Assembly: GCA_015075325.1 (NCBI GenBank)
Contig: JABTUP010000002.1
Coordinates: 186,001 to 250,000, forward strand
Direction: 5' to 3'
DNA: 64,000 nucleotides
Source of the DNA: Flavobacteriales bacterium
GTDB lineage: Bacteria > Bacteroidota > Bacteroidia > Flavobacteriales_E > Vicingaceae
Shown: positions 35,295 to 44,959 of the stretch, piece after piece
How positions within the stretch are numbered: position 1 is the stretch's first letter
Layout of the letters: each line of letters opens with the position of its first letter
Position numbers and translations under genes: made by a program
The notes under the pieces: generated by a model
What the model saw: the letters and a program-made list of their open reading frames with translations, nothing else
Database searches by the model: none
Told to the model about the DNA's origin: nothing

Positions 35295-35345
35295 CAGAAT
35301 ACATTTTTTTACTAGAAACCAGCTACTAAAAACTAGCTGCCAGTA
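35295..35345. repeat. Intergenic word-repeat tract between ftsE and the four-helix-bundle gene
   Basis: The tract contains AGAAACCAGCTACTAAAAACTAG, very close to AGAAACCAGCAACCAAAAACTAA after era at 25900-25919. Confidence 0.5.
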
Positions 35346-36083
35346 TTACAAATTCTCACCACCCGCTCTTTCTCCATCTTGAGTCAAATCAGTTCTCACA
35401 GCAGCTCGTTTAAGATGCACATTAGGTGTATCTATAACAACTCCGTTTTCGCATTTTAATGTTCTTGATGGAAATTTTTCCATTAAATGAAAATCGTGAG
35501 TTGCCATTAAAATGGCTTTTCCTTTTTTACTGATGTCAACTAACAATCTCATAATTTCTTCCGAAGTTTCTGGGTCAAGGTTACCAGTTGGCTCATCGGC
35601 TAAAATTAAATCTGGTTCGTTTAACATGGCTCTTGCAATTACCACTCGTTGCTGCTCTCCGCCTGATAACTCATGAGGAAATTTAAACCCTTTTGTTGCC
35701 AAACCAACACTGGTAAGCACTTCATTAATACGTTCATCCATTTTTTGTTTATCATTCCAGCCAGTAGCTGTTAAAACAAACTTTAAATTATCAGTAACAT
35801 TTCTATCGGTAAGCAATTGAAAATCTTGAAAAACGATGCCTAATTTTCTTCTCAAAAATGGAATTTTGTTGCGTTTTATAGTGTTTAAATCAAAATCGAC
35901 AACTGTTGCATTTCCTTGTTTAAGCGGTAGTTCGCCATACAATGTTTTGAGTAAACTACTTTTTCCAGAACCCGTTTTTCCAATTAAATAAACAAACTCT
36001 CCTGAATCTATTCTAATGTTTACATTTTGCAATACTTGATTGTCTTGCTGAAAAATGGTTGCTGATGAAATATCTACTATCAT
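35346..36083 (-). CDS. ftsE: FtsE-like ABC transporter ATP-binding protein
   Basis: The 245-residue ATPase has Walker A LIGKTGSGKSSLL (residues about 33-45), Q-loop VFQDFQLL, signature LSGGEQQRVVIARAML and Walker B LILADEPTGNLD, with the switch His in MATHDFHLM. The sequence and length match FtsE, which with FtsX regulates peptidoglycan hydrolases at division. The FtsX gene is not adjacent, as is common in Bacteroidota. Lipoprotein-release ATPases (LolD) are close relatives and cannot be wholly excluded. Confidence 0.83.
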   Translation of the reverse strand: MIVDISSATIFQQDNQVLQNVNIRIDSGEFVYLIGKTGSGKSSLLKTLYGELPLKQGNATVVDFDLNTIKRNKIPFLRRKLGIVFQDFQLLTDRNVTDNLKFVLTATGWNDKQKMDERINEVLTSVGLATKGFKFPHELSGGEQQRVVIARAMLNEPDLILADEPTGNLDPETSEEIMRLLVDISKKGKAILMATHDFHLMEKFPSRTLKCENGVVIDTPNVHLKRAAVRTDLTQDGERAGGENL

Positions 36084-36299
36084 GCTTTTTGATTTACAAT
36101 ACCTTAAACGTTAAACAAAGATATTATATTTTATTCCTCTTAAGGTGTTAACCTATTTTCTATTACAAAATAATTTCAACATTGCCACGTTGAAAACTTG
36201 ACAGTATGATAATAGTACGATGGTTTTATCATTCTAATTTTAACCTGAATTTAAATATCCTGTTCATAGTCAAAAACAAGAAATAAGAAGTAAAAAAAA

Positions 36300-39200
36300 T
36301 TGAATTACAAAAAAGTCATATCAATTCTTGTTTTAACGATGGTTTTTAGTGTTTCGCTAAAAGCTCAGAAAACAACCATTTACACTCACCAAAATGTTGA
36401 TTATAACAGTGCGTTAGAGTTATTCGACAAAGAAAAATACAGTGCCGCTCAAGATAGATTTTCGATGGTTTACAAATCAACAACCGATAAAAAATCGGAA
36501 GTTGCTGTAAATGCTAAATATTACATGGCATTGTGTGGTTTAAACCTTTTTAATACTGATGCTGAAAATTTATTCATCGAATTTATTAACGATTATCCTG
36601 ATAGTCCGAAAACCAAACAAGCTTATTATCACTTAGGAAACTACCATTTTAGAGGAAAAAAATACGAAGAAGCTATTGCTTGGTATAGCAAACTCGACCC
36701 GCTTGATTTGTCTGCTGATGATTTGGTGGAATACCGTTTTAAAATGGGCTATTCGTATTTCTGTTTAGAGCAATTCGAAAAAGCTTCAAGCTATTTATAC
36801 GAAATCAAAGACAGCGACAATCAATACACCTCTCCTGCTCGATATTACTACGGACACATTGCTTATTTACAAAAAAAATACGAATCGGCATTACAAACTT
36901 TTTTGTTGTTGAATAACGACGAAAAATTTTCGCCCATCACACCTTACTACATTGCTCAAATCTATTATTTACAAGGAAAATACGACGAAGTGATTAGCTA
37001 TGCTCCAGCACTATTAGATACCGCAATGCCTGCAAGAGGTCCAGAAATAGCACGTATTATTGGCGAATCGTATTACCGAACAAAAAAATACAACCAAGCT
37101 ATTCCTTATCTGTTACGTTTTAACAAAGAAAAAGCGGCATTGGCAACCCGAGCAGATTATTATCAATTGGGTTATGCTTACTACAAATCCGACAGTTGCC
37201 AAATGGCAGAAGATTGGTTTAAAAAATCGGTTGGAGAAGCCGACAGCATTTCGCAAGCTGCACACTATCATTTAGCAGAATGTTACATTAAACTCAACAA
37301 AAAAGCTTACGCAAGAAGTTCGTTTAGAGAAGCTTATAAACAAGATTTTGATGATCAAATAAAGGAAGATGCCTTGTTTAACTTTGCGAAAATATCTTAC
37401 GAATTATCGCTTCATCCCTTTAATGATGCTATTGTTGCTTTTGAAGAATTTATCAATACTTATCCTAATTCTACAAAACTTAACAATGCTTACGAGTATT
37501 TGGTAGCCGTTTATTACACCACAAAAAACTACGAAGCAGCTTTAAAATCGCTAGAAAACATTAAAGTTTTAGATGCCAAACTGCAAGAAGCATATCAAAA
37601 AATTGCACATTACAGAGGATTGGAACTGTTTAATAACCAAAAGTTTACTGATGCCATTACTCACTTTAACAAAAGCGACCAATACCTTATTAGCAAAAGT
37701 TTAAAAGCGGAAAATACCTACTGGAGAGCAGAATCTTATTATCGTTTAGACGACTTTCAGAAAGCAATTGGCGAATACAAAAAGTTTATTTTCGAACCAG
37801 AAGCCAGTTCGTCGAAAAACAACAACAATGCGAATTACAATTTAGGTTATTCATATTTTAAATTAAAAGAATACGAAGATGCCAAAAACTGGTTTAGAAA
37901 ATACACTCAGAATGCTCCAGAAGAAAATTCGAAAGTTAAAAACGATGTGTTAAACCGTATTGGAGATTGCTTTTTTATCCAAAAACAATACAAAGGAGCT
38001 ATTGAGTTTTATGATAAAGCAGCCATGATGGGCATTTATCAACCCGATTATTCGCTCTACCAAAGTGCTATTTGCAACGGAGTAATTGGCAACTACAACG
38101 ATAAAATAGATTTGCTTCAAACCTTACTTGCTAAAAAAGAAAAATCACATTTATTGGACGATGCTCATTTTGAACTCGGACAAACCTATTTAATTGAGAA
38201 CAACAACGAAAAAGCTCTTGCAAGTTTCAAAAAATTAATTGCCGATTATCCAAACAGTCCATACATTAGTAAAGCCAAAGTTAAAGAAGGCTTAATTTAT
38301 TACAACAAAAAACAAGATAGCGAAGCCTTAATTGTGTTTAAACAAGTGGTGGCAACCTATCCTGGAACCGACGAATCGAAAGAATCGTTAGAAAAAATTA
38401 AAAAGATCTACATTGACAAAGGTGATTTAGCTACTTACGAATCTTACTTAGGCTCTATTGGAAATGCTGACGAATCTGCTCTAATTTTAGATGCCGATTA
38501 TTATGAAGTTGCCGAAAACAGCTACATGGAAGGCAATTGCGACAAAGCAGTTGGTGATTTTACTCGTTACTTAGAAAAATACCCAAACGGAACTTATGTG
38601 TTGAATGCCCATTTCTATAAGGCTGTTTGCGAACAAAAAGCAGGATTTAACAACGAAGCTTTGCTCGATTACAATAAAGTTATAGCTCAGCCAAAAAATA
38701 AATTTACCGAACTTGCTTTGTTAAATGCTGCTAAAATAAATACCGAATTAGGCAATAATGAAGCTGCTCTTAACAACTACAACCAATTAGAGTACCTTGC
38801 AGATGTACCTACCAATGTGTTTAAGGCTCAAAGCGAACAAATGCGTTTAAGTTTTCAGTTAAACAATATTGATAATACAATAAAATATTGTGAAATTGTA
38901 CTAAATAAAAATACCGAAGATGCTAAACTAATTGCCGAAGCTCACTTAATTTATGGTAAATGTTTAATGGCTAAAGATGATTACAACTTGGCGTTAAAAG
39001 AATTTAAAACAGCATCTAGCTCGACAACTATTTTTGGAGCTGAAGCTAAATACAATGTAGCCTACATTCTACATTTACGTGGCGAATACGACAACTGCGA
39101 AACCGAAGTATTTAGCTTAATTAAGAAATTTGCAGCTTACGATTATTGGATGGGAAAATCGTTGATTTTACTAAGCGATAACTATGTAGCTAAAGATGAT

Positions 39201-39455
39201 TTGTTTCAAGCAAAAGTTACCTTAAAATCGGTTATCGACAACAGTAAACACACTGATTTGGTTGCTACTGCAAAAGACAAACTAAAAATAATTGAAGAAC
39301 AAGAAGCTGCAAAAAGAGTGGTTGCCCCAACTGAAGAATTGGACATTAATTTAGGCGATGATTTAGATGTAGATAAATTGTTTGCAGAACCCGAAAAAGC
39401 AGTTGAAGAAACTTTACCAACACCCCAAGAGCCCGAACAAAAAGAAGAAGAGTAA
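36300..39455 (+). CDS. Large exported tetratricopeptide-repeat protein
   Basis: The 1,051-residue protein starts at TTG 36300 with a signal peptide ending SLKAQ (residue about 22). About 20 TPR-like helix pairs then fill residues 30-1000. Typical units are AYYHLGNYHFRGKKYEEAIAWY, ARYYYGHIAYLQKKYESALQTF and AHFELGQTYLIENNNEKALASF. The last 50 residues are acidic and Pro/Glu-rich. It is probably periplasmic or outer-membrane associated and a scaffold for protein complexes. The gene for a beta-barrel partner begins two bases after its stop codon, so the pair is coupled. I do not know its role. The 216-base region upstream (36084-36299) is AT-rich with no feature I can name. Confidence 0.88.
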   Translation: MNYKKVISILVLTMVFSVSLKAQKTTIYTHQNVDYNSALELFDKEKYSAAQDRFSMVYKSTTDKKSEVAVNAKYYMALCGLNLFNTDAENLFIEFINDYPDSPKTKQAYYHLGNYHFRGKKYEEAIAWYSKLDPLDLSADDLVEYRFKMGYSYFCLEQFEKASSYLYEIKDSDNQYTSPARYYYGHIAYLQKKYESALQTFLLLNNDEKFSPITPYYIAQIYYLQGKYDEVISYAPALLDTAMPARGPEIARIIGESYYRTKKYNQAIPYLLRFNKEKAALATRADYYQLGYAYYKSDSCQMAEDWFKKSVGEADSISQAAHYHLAECYIKLNKKAYARSSFREAYKQDFDDQIKEDALFNFAKISYELSLHPFNDAIVAFEEFINTYPNSTKLNNAYEYLVAVYYTTKNYEAALKSLENIKVLDAKLQEAYQKIAHYRGLELFNNQKFTDAITHFNKSDQYLISKSLKAENTYWRAESYYRLDDFQKAIGEYKKFIFEPEASSSKNNNNANYNLGYSYFKLKEYEDAKNWFRKYTQNAPEENSKVKNDVLNRIGDCFFIQKQYKGAIEFYDKAAMMGIYQPDYSLYQSAICNGVIGNYNDKIDLLQTLLAKKEKSHLLDDAHFELGQTYLIENNNEKALASFKKLIADYPNSPYISKAKVKEGLIYYNKKQDSEALIVFKQVVATYPGTDESKESLEKIKKIYIDKGDLATYESYLGSIGNADESALILDADYYEVAENSYMEGNCDKAVGDFTRYLEKYPNGTYVLNAHFYKAVCEQKAGFNNEALLDYNKVIAQPKNKFTELALLNAAKINTELGNNEAALNNYNQLEYLADVPTNVFKAQSEQMRLSFQLNNIDNTIKYCEIVLNKNTEDAKLIAEAHLIYGKCLMAKDDYNLALKEFKTASSSTTIFGAEAKYNVAYILHLRGEYDNCETEVFSLIKKFAAYDYWMGKSLILLSDNYVAKDDLFQAKVTLKSVIDNSKHTDLVATAKDKLKIIEEQEAAKRVVAPTEELDINLGDDLDVDKLFAEPEKAVEETLPTPQEPEQKEEE

Positions 39456-39456
39456 C

Positions 39457-41139
39457 ATGATAAAAAACAACTTTCATATCTTGCTTTCGTTAACCTTTTC
39501 GCTAATTGGTTTACACTCTTCATTTGCACAAAAGTTAGATACCACTACCATTGTAACCGTTAAACCTTACGACCCTGTTTTGTCTGACGCCTTTAAATTA
39601 AAAGACAATCCAAGTATACAAGATACCGACAAAGTAATTCCAACTTTAAATTACACTTTCATCAACAAACAAGTTCCAGTCGATTTTGTGGTAGAACCTA
39701 TTTTACCTGCAAAAATTAAAGGTGAACCATTGGTAAAATTATATCATGGATATGCCAAAGCTGGTTTCGGTTCACAAAGCACTCCTTTAGCTGAATTGTA
39801 TTTTAACTCTACACGTTCAAAAGATTATTCGTTTGGTTTTTATGGAAAACACCTCAGTTCAAAAGGTATTTCAAATATCGATTATAGTGGCTATAGCGAC
39901 AATCATTTGAGTTTATTTGGCAAACGATTTTTAAAAGAGTTTACCCTCTACAGTAAAGTAAATCTTGATAGAAATGTGGTGCATTATTATGGTTTCCCAG
40001 AAGCTACCCGACCAGAAATTTCAAGTCAAAAAGACATTCGTCAGCGATTAACCAAAATATCTGCTAATGCAGGTTTAACTCGAAATTTTACTGATTCAGC
40101 ACAATTCGATTACCATTTCGATATGAATTACCACAACATTACTGACTTATACAAAGCAGAAGAAAACAACTTTAAGGTTGATGGTAGTTTTAGCAAATAC
40201 CACAAAAGAGAATTGTATGCCATTGGCACCGAAGTAAACTACAACAACCTTAATAATATCAGCAATTTAGGTCATAATTTAGTTGTTGGATTGCGTCCAC
40301 AAATTAGCACTACCGCTAAAAATTGGCAATTTAAAGTGGGTTTAGGTTTGTTTGTTAACCAAATGAACAACGAATCGAAATTCCATTTTTATCCCGAAGC
40401 TGAATTTAAATACAATGTAATGGAAAACATTATTATTCCTTATGTTGGAATAAAAGGAGGCATTTTGGCAAACAACCTCAACTCATATTTTTACGAAAAT
40501 CCGTTCATCAACACTCAAACACTTGCAGTTGCCAACACCAACCAAAAATACAACATTTACATTGGTATTAGAGGAAGTTTGAGCAAACACCTTACTTTTA
40601 ACACCAGTTTTAGCAAACAAAAATTAGAAACCACTCCGTTTTATACCAAAGACTTTAGCAATGTGCTACAAAACCAGTTTACAGTAATTTACGACACCAT
40701 GGGCGTAAACCAAATAAGTGGTGAATTGGCTTACCAAAAACTGGAAAAACTCAAATTGATATTACGTGGCGACTATTATCAATATTCTCCCAAAAACGAG
40801 CTAAAAGCTTGGCACAAACCCGATATGAAAATTAGTTTATCAGGTATTTACGACCTTGGCGACAAAATTATTGTTCGTGCCGATTTCTTTTTCATCAACA
40901 AACAATATGCTCAGAGTTTCGAAACCATTGCAGATGCAAATGGAGTGTTGGTAACAACCGAAAAAGCAAAAGAGCTAAAAGGTATTTTTGATGCCAACCT
41001 TGGTTTAGAATACCGCTACACTAAAAAGCTATCGGCATTTATCAACTTCAACAACATTGGTGCTGTACGTTACCAACGCTGGGAAGATTACCCTACGCAA
41101 CGTTTTAATTTCTTGGGTGGGTTAACATATTCTTTTTAA
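39457..41139 (+). CDS. TonB-receptor-like outer-membrane beta-barrel protein
   Basis: Start ATG 39457 gives a signal peptide ending HSSFAQ; the longer frame overlaps the TPR gene. The 560-residue product has a short N-terminal extension with TTTIVTVKPYDPVLSDAFKL and KIKGEPLVKLYHGYAKAGFG. About 20 amphipathic strands follow (for example YSFGFYGKHLSSKG, LYAIGTEVNYNNL, LSAFINFNNIGAVRYQRW), and the last residues end in Phe (GGLTYSF), the usual outer-membrane insertion signal. There is no plug domain or TonB box, so it is a barrel related to receptors rather than a full one. It is coupled to the TPR protein upstream; together they may form an envelope complex. Confidence 0.82.
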   Translation: MIKNNFHILLSLTFSLIGLHSSFAQKLDTTTIVTVKPYDPVLSDAFKLKDNPSIQDTDKVIPTLNYTFINKQVPVDFVVEPILPAKIKGEPLVKLYHGYAKAGFGSQSTPLAELYFNSTRSKDYSFGFYGKHLSSKGISNIDYSGYSDNHLSLFGKRFLKEFTLYSKVNLDRNVVHYYGFPEATRPEISSQKDIRQRLTKISANAGLTRNFTDSAQFDYHFDMNYHNITDLYKAEENNFKVDGSFSKYHKRELYAIGTEVNYNNLNNISNLGHNLVVGLRPQISTTAKNWQFKVGLGLFVNQMNNESKFHFYPEAEFKYNVMENIIIPYVGIKGGILANNLNSYFYENPFINTQTLAVANTNQKYNIYIGIRGSLSKHLTFNTSFSKQKLETTPFYTKDFSNVLQNQFTVIYDTMGVNQISGELAYQKLEKLKLILRGDYYQYSPKNELKAWHKPDMKISLSGIYDLGDKIIVRADFFFINKQYAQSFETIADANGVLVTTEKAKELKGIFDANLGLEYRYTKKLSAFINFNNIGAVRYQRWEDYPTQRFNFLGGLTYSF

Positions 41140-41201
41140 CGAATATGAATATTTTGTTTATATTTACTACTATCTAAATTAAATAAGAAAACCTATTAAA
41201 G

Positions 41202-42458
41202 ATGACAGCTGTTGCAGGAATACTAAACAAACAAGGGGTTGCTATTGCAGCAGATAGTGCTGTAACTGTCAGTGGACTACAAAATAGAAAAGTATATAAT
41301 TCTGCAAATAAAATCTTTACTCTTTCAAAATTTCACCCAGTAGGAATTGCTATATATAACAACGCTCAATTTATGGGAATTCCATGGGAAATTTTGATAA
41401 AAGAATATAGAAAATTCCTAGGCAACAAAAGTTTTTCAAAACTATCAGAGTATAAAGATAGTTTCTTTGAATGGCTGAGCGATAATAACTACTTTATTAT
41501 CGAGAATAATAATGATTTCCTATTCTCGGATTTACTGTCATTTTTACAAGTAATATTAAATGAAGCATTAAAGAAGAATAATGGAAATAAAGAAAATCTT
41601 GAGGATGAACTTCTGAAACTTCTTAATACCTATGTTAAATCTGAAATTCCTAAACATAGCAAAATTGAAAGTCTAAAAAATCTAAATAAGAAAAATACAG
41701 AGGCATTAATTAAAACATTTATACCAAATATTATCAATATACTTTATCAAAACACTTTAGTTTCCTTTAAGAAAGAAAAAATTGAACCTCTTTTAATAGA
41801 AGCATATTACGCTTATATAACACACGATCAGTTCATTCAATATACTGGTTTAATTTTTACTGGATATGGTGAAACAGAATTATTCCCACAATTACTACCA
41901 GTAAATGTTTCGATTGTTATTGATGGAAAGTTAAGATATAATATTGACCAAAATAAAACTGCAACTATTAACAATAAACAAAATGCTTGTATAAGACCCT
42001 TTGCTCAAACTGACGTAATTGACACAATATTACAGGGTGTGAGTCCTGAGCTAAACAACCTTTCTGCAATTGTTTTTGGGGACTTCATAAAAAGTTTTAT
42101 TGAGGAGATAAAATCAATACATGGTATGCCTCAAATTGTTCAAAAGCATCTCAATACATTAAATACTAATGAATATGTGAAGAAGTATCAAATACAATTT
42201 AATAATATTGTAAGTCAAAAATACGTAAATCCTCTAATGGGTGCTGTTTCTCAGTTATCAAAAGAAGATCTTGCTGAAATGGCTGAAAGTTTAGTTTATC
42301 TTACTTATTTAAAGAGAAGATTCACGATGGCTGAGGAAAGTGTAGGTGGTCCTGTCGATATAGCCGTCATTACTAAAGGAGATGGTTTTATTTGGATTAA
42401 AAGAAAACACTATTTTAATCCTGAATTAAATCAACCTTTTTTTCAAAAATATTTCTAA
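41202..42458 (+). CDS. Proteasome-like Ntn-hydrolase of unknown family
   Basis: The 418-residue protein begins MTAVAGILNKQGVAIAADSA. If the initiator Met is removed, as is normal before Thr, the N-terminus becomes Thr1 and the AAD motif places Asp at position 17, the spacing of HslV and 20S beta subunits. A Lys follows at position 36 in NKIFTL, close to Lys33. The next strand, VGIAIYNNAQFMGIPWEILIKEYRKFL, also follows the beta-subunit pattern. About 230 residues, Lys/Asn-rich and helical, then replace the short loops of HslV, and the C-terminal part has LIFTGYGETELFP and VGGPVDIAVITKGDGFIWI. It is longer than HslV or Anbu. I infer an autoprocessing or Thr-dependent peptidase/amidase. No ATPase partner adjoins. 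The 74-residue gene follows nine bases later. Confidence 0.6.
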   Translation: MTAVAGILNKQGVAIAADSAVTVSGLQNRKVYNSANKIFTLSKFHPVGIAIYNNAQFMGIPWEILIKEYRKFLGNKSFSKLSEYKDSFFEWLSDNNYFIIENNNDFLFSDLLSFLQVILNEALKKNNGNKENLEDELLKLLNTYVKSEIPKHSKIESLKNLNKKNTEALIKTFIPNIINILYQNTLVSFKKEKIEPLLIEAYYAYITHDQFIQYTGLIFTGYGETELFPQLLPVNVSIVIDGKLRYNIDQNKTATINNKQNACIRPFAQTDVIDTILQGVSPELNNLSAIVFGDFIKSFIEEIKSIHGMPQIVQKHLNTLNTNEYVKKYQIQFNNIVSQKYVNPLMGAVSQLSKEDLAEMAESLVYLTYLKRRFTMAEESVGGPVDIAVITKGDGFIWIKRKHYFNPELNQPFFQKYF

Positions 42459-42463
42459 CTTTG
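42456..42463 (+). promoter_or_regulatory. -7 element TAACTTTG overlapping a stop codon
   Basis: TAACTTTG matches TAnnTTTG and begins with the TAA stop of the Ntn-hydrolase gene. The next ATG is only four bases downstream, so a transcript from this site would be leaderless or nearly so. Confidence 0.5.
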
Positions 42464-42467
42464 CATT

Positions 42468-42692
42468 ATGTTAACTCTTTTAACAGATTATAGCTCAAAC
42501 TCAATGTTTGAAGATAATTCAACTCAAATCATCCTTGACTTGAGTTGTATCGAAACTCCTACGGAGAAGCCACAAAAACATATTGATATTACGAAAGCCT
42601 CAATTGAAGATTTAAGTTCTTTGATTGTTAAAGACATGATCTCTTCTGTCAAAAAGGATCTAGCAAAGATTGTTTCAAAGAGTAAAAAATAA
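42468..42692 (+). CDS. Small hypothetical protein following the Ntn hydrolase
   Basis: The 74-residue protein starts MLTLLTDYSSNSMFEDNS and ends in a basic stretch (KKDLAKIVSKSKK), with a Thr/Pro/Lys segment (IETPTEKPQKHIDIT) in the middle. I recognise no domain, signal peptide or membrane helix. It begins nine bases after the Ntn-hydrolase stop, so the two may be cotranscribed, although it also has its own -7 element. A substrate, tag, regulator or unrelated protein are all possible. Confidence 0.55.
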   Translation: MLTLLTDYSSNSMFEDNSTQIILDLSCIETPTEKPQKHIDITKASIEDLSSLIVKDMISSVKKDLAKIVSKSKK

Positions 42693-42765
42693 TCTCTTTT
42701 AGTTTTTAGCATTCTTTGTTTATTAATAAAACTTAGATTTTTTTTAAATCTAATAAAATTGTCAT

Positions 42766-43143
42766 ATGAAACCCGACATCTCCTCCCAAGAAGACATTAA
42801 ATTATTGGTTGATACTTTTTACAACAAAGTACAAACAAACGCCACGTTGGGTTATATATTTAACGATGTGGCAAAACTCAATTGGGATGAGCATTTACCA
42901 AAAATGTATTCGTTTTGGGGCAGTTTGCTTTTGCAAGAACATTCTTATCAGGGCAACCCCATGCAAATACATGTAGAATTGAGCAAAATAACAACCATGA
43001 GTTCCGTAGAGTTCTCCGAATGGATAAATCTATTTTACCAAACCGTTGACGAATTGTTTGAAGGTGAAATTGCCTCTGAAGCAAAAATAAGAGCAGCAAA
43101 CATTGCTCGTTTAATGCAACATCGAATTGAAATAATCAAGTAA
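42766..43143 (+). CDS. Group III truncated haemoglobin
   Basis: The 125-residue globin has the group III features: LVDTFYNKVQTNATLGYIFNDVA, FWGSLLLQEHSYQGNPMQIHVEL with the proximal His in the last motif (residue about 68), and FSEWINLFYQTVDELFEG. Group III globins bind O2 or NO and are thought to take part in redox or nitrosative stress. It is cytoplasmic, and the ATG start is unambiguous. It ends 9 bases before recJ, suggesting cotranscription without a known functional link. Confidence 0.9.
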   Translation: MKPDISSQEDIKLLVDTFYNKVQTNATLGYIFNDVAKLNWDEHLPKMYSFWGSLLLQEHSYQGNPMQIHVELSKITTMSSVEFSEWINLFYQTVDELFEGEIASEAKIRAANIARLMQHRIEIIK

Positions 43144-43152
43144 ATTTGTTTC

Positions 43153-44865
43153 ATGGCAATTCGTTGGGAAATAAAAGAAAAAGCTAATGCAGAAGCAATA
43201 AAAAAACTTTCGCAGGAATTAAACGACCTTAACGAAACACTTACCAACATACTGCTTCAACGTGGCATTACCAATTTAGAAGAAGCCAAAACATTTTTTC
43301 GTCCTGATTTAACTAATACACACCATCCTTTTTTAATGAAGGACATGGACAAAGCAGTTGAAAGACTCGATGATGCCATAAAAAACAACGAAAAAATTCT
43401 AATTTTTGGCGATTACGATGTTGATGGAACCACTTCAGTAGCTTTGGTTTATTCCTATTTATCCAACTATTATCCCAACATGGGTTATTACATTCCAGAT
43501 AGATACAGCGAAGGTTACGGAATTTCGTATCAAGGAATTGACTTTGCAGCAGAAAACAATTATCAGTTAATTATTGCATTAGACTGCGGAATTAAAGCCA
43601 TAGACAAAGTAAATTACGCCAACCAAAAAGGAGTTGATTTTATCATTTGCGACCACCACCAACCTGGAGATGAAATACCGAATGCCGTTGCTGTTTTAGA
43701 CCCAAAAAGAATCGATTGCGATTATCCATACAAAGAACTTTCGGGGTGTGGTGTTGGATTTAAACTAATGCAAGCTTGGAGTATTAAAAACAAAAAAGAC
43801 AACCACCTACTTTTAAGCTACTTGGATTTATTGGCAATAAGCATTTGTGCTGATATAGTTCCGATTACTGATGAAAATAGAGTTTTTGTTCATTTCGGTT
43901 TAAAAGAAATCAACGAAAACCCTCGTGCTGGAATAAAAGCCATGATTGATGTTGCTGGATTAAAAAAAGAACTTACCGTAATGGATGTTGTTTTTACTAT
44001 TGCTCCACGAATTAATGCCGCAGGACGATTAGAAACCGGCAATAAAGCTGTTGAATTACTAATTGCTCCAACTACGGAGTTAGCAGAAATAGCAGGCAAA
44101 TCGATAAACATACTGAACACCGACAGAAAAGACATTGACAAACTCATTACACAAGAAGCGTTACAGCTGATTGAGGAAGATGCGTTTTTTCAAGAAAAAA
44201 TAACAACGGTAGTTTTTAAAAACGATTGGCACAAAGGTGTAATTGGTATTGTTGCCTCGCGATTGATTGAAACGCATTACCGACCAACGGTGGTTTTAAC
44301 CGAATCTAACGGAAAGGCAACTGGTTCGGCACGTTCGGTTAAAGATTTTGATTTGTACCAAGCCATTGATGCTTGTAGCGATTTGTTAGAACAATTTGGC
44401 GGTCATAAATACGCTGCAGGATTAACACTAAAATTAGAAAATATTGAAGCCTTTTCGGAACGATTTAATGAAGTGGTTCGCCAACAAATTAAACCAGAAA
44501 TGCTGATTCCTCAAATTTCAATTGATGATGAACTCATGCTCCATGAAATTAATCAAAAATTTGTGCGTGTATTAAACCAGTTTGCCCCCTTTGGCCCTGG
44601 AAATATGAAACCCGTTTTTGTTTCACATTTAGTATTTTGTGAAGAAAACATTTACACCGTTGGCGATAATCATTTAAAAATGACTGTTTTTCAGGAAAAT
44701 AATCCAAGCAAAAAATTCGCTTGTATAGGTTTTAACTTAGGGAATTTTGTTAACCAGCTTGCTCCAGGAGTTCCTTTTAGCATTGCATACACTATTGAAG
44801 AAAATACGTGGAACAACTCCACTACCATTCAGCTAAACATAAAAGATATTCGGTTGGAAGACTAG
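43153..44865 (+). CDS. recJ: Single-stranded-DNA-specific exonuclease RecJ
   Basis: The 570-residue protein is the 5'-3' single-strand exonuclease of recombination and mismatch repair. The DHH phosphoesterase motifs are complete: IFGDYDVDGTTSVAL (residues about 75-89), IALDCGI, ICDHHQPGDE with the DHH triad, and VLDPKR. The DHHA1 domain has TGSARSVKDFDLY and FGGHKYAAGL, and a C-terminal OB domain ends at residue 570. Length is normal. It lies 9 bases after the globin gene. Confidence 0.94.
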   Translation: MAIRWEIKEKANAEAIKKLSQELNDLNETLTNILLQRGITNLEEAKTFFRPDLTNTHHPFLMKDMDKAVERLDDAIKNNEKILIFGDYDVDGTTSVALVYSYLSNYYPNMGYYIPDRYSEGYGISYQGIDFAAENNYQLIIALDCGIKAIDKVNYANQKGVDFIICDHHQPGDEIPNAVAVLDPKRIDCDYPYKELSGCGVGFKLMQAWSIKNKKDNHLLLSYLDLLAISICADIVPITDENRVFVHFGLKEINENPRAGIKAMIDVAGLKKELTVMDVVFTIAPRINAAGRLETGNKAVELLIAPTTELAEIAGKSINILNTDRKDIDKLITQEALQLIEEDAFFQEKITTVVFKNDWHKGVIGIVASRLIETHYRPTVVLTESNGKATGSARSVKDFDLYQAIDACSDLLEQFGGHKYAAGLTLKLENIEAFSERFNEVVRQQIKPEMLIPQISIDDELMLHEINQKFVRVLNQFAPFGPGNMKPVFVSHLVFCEENIYTVGDNHLKMTVFQENNPSKKFACIGFNLGNFVNQLAPGVPFSIAYTIEENTWNNSTTIQLNIKDIRLED

Positions 44866-44959
44866 GGTTGAAAGACCGATGTTCGAAGTCAGAGGCTAGA
44901 AGATTGACCCTAAAAACTTTTTGGGGGCGAACTGAAAACGGTGAACTAATGACTGTAAA
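44866..44959. repeat. Intergenic word-repeat tract between recJ and the flippase-like gene
   Basis: The tract contains GTTCGAAGTCAGAGGCTAGAAG and GAACTGAAAACGG...GACTGTAAAC. The 11-mer GAAGTCAGAGG (44885-44895) recurs inverted at 60213-60223. Confidence 0.5.
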
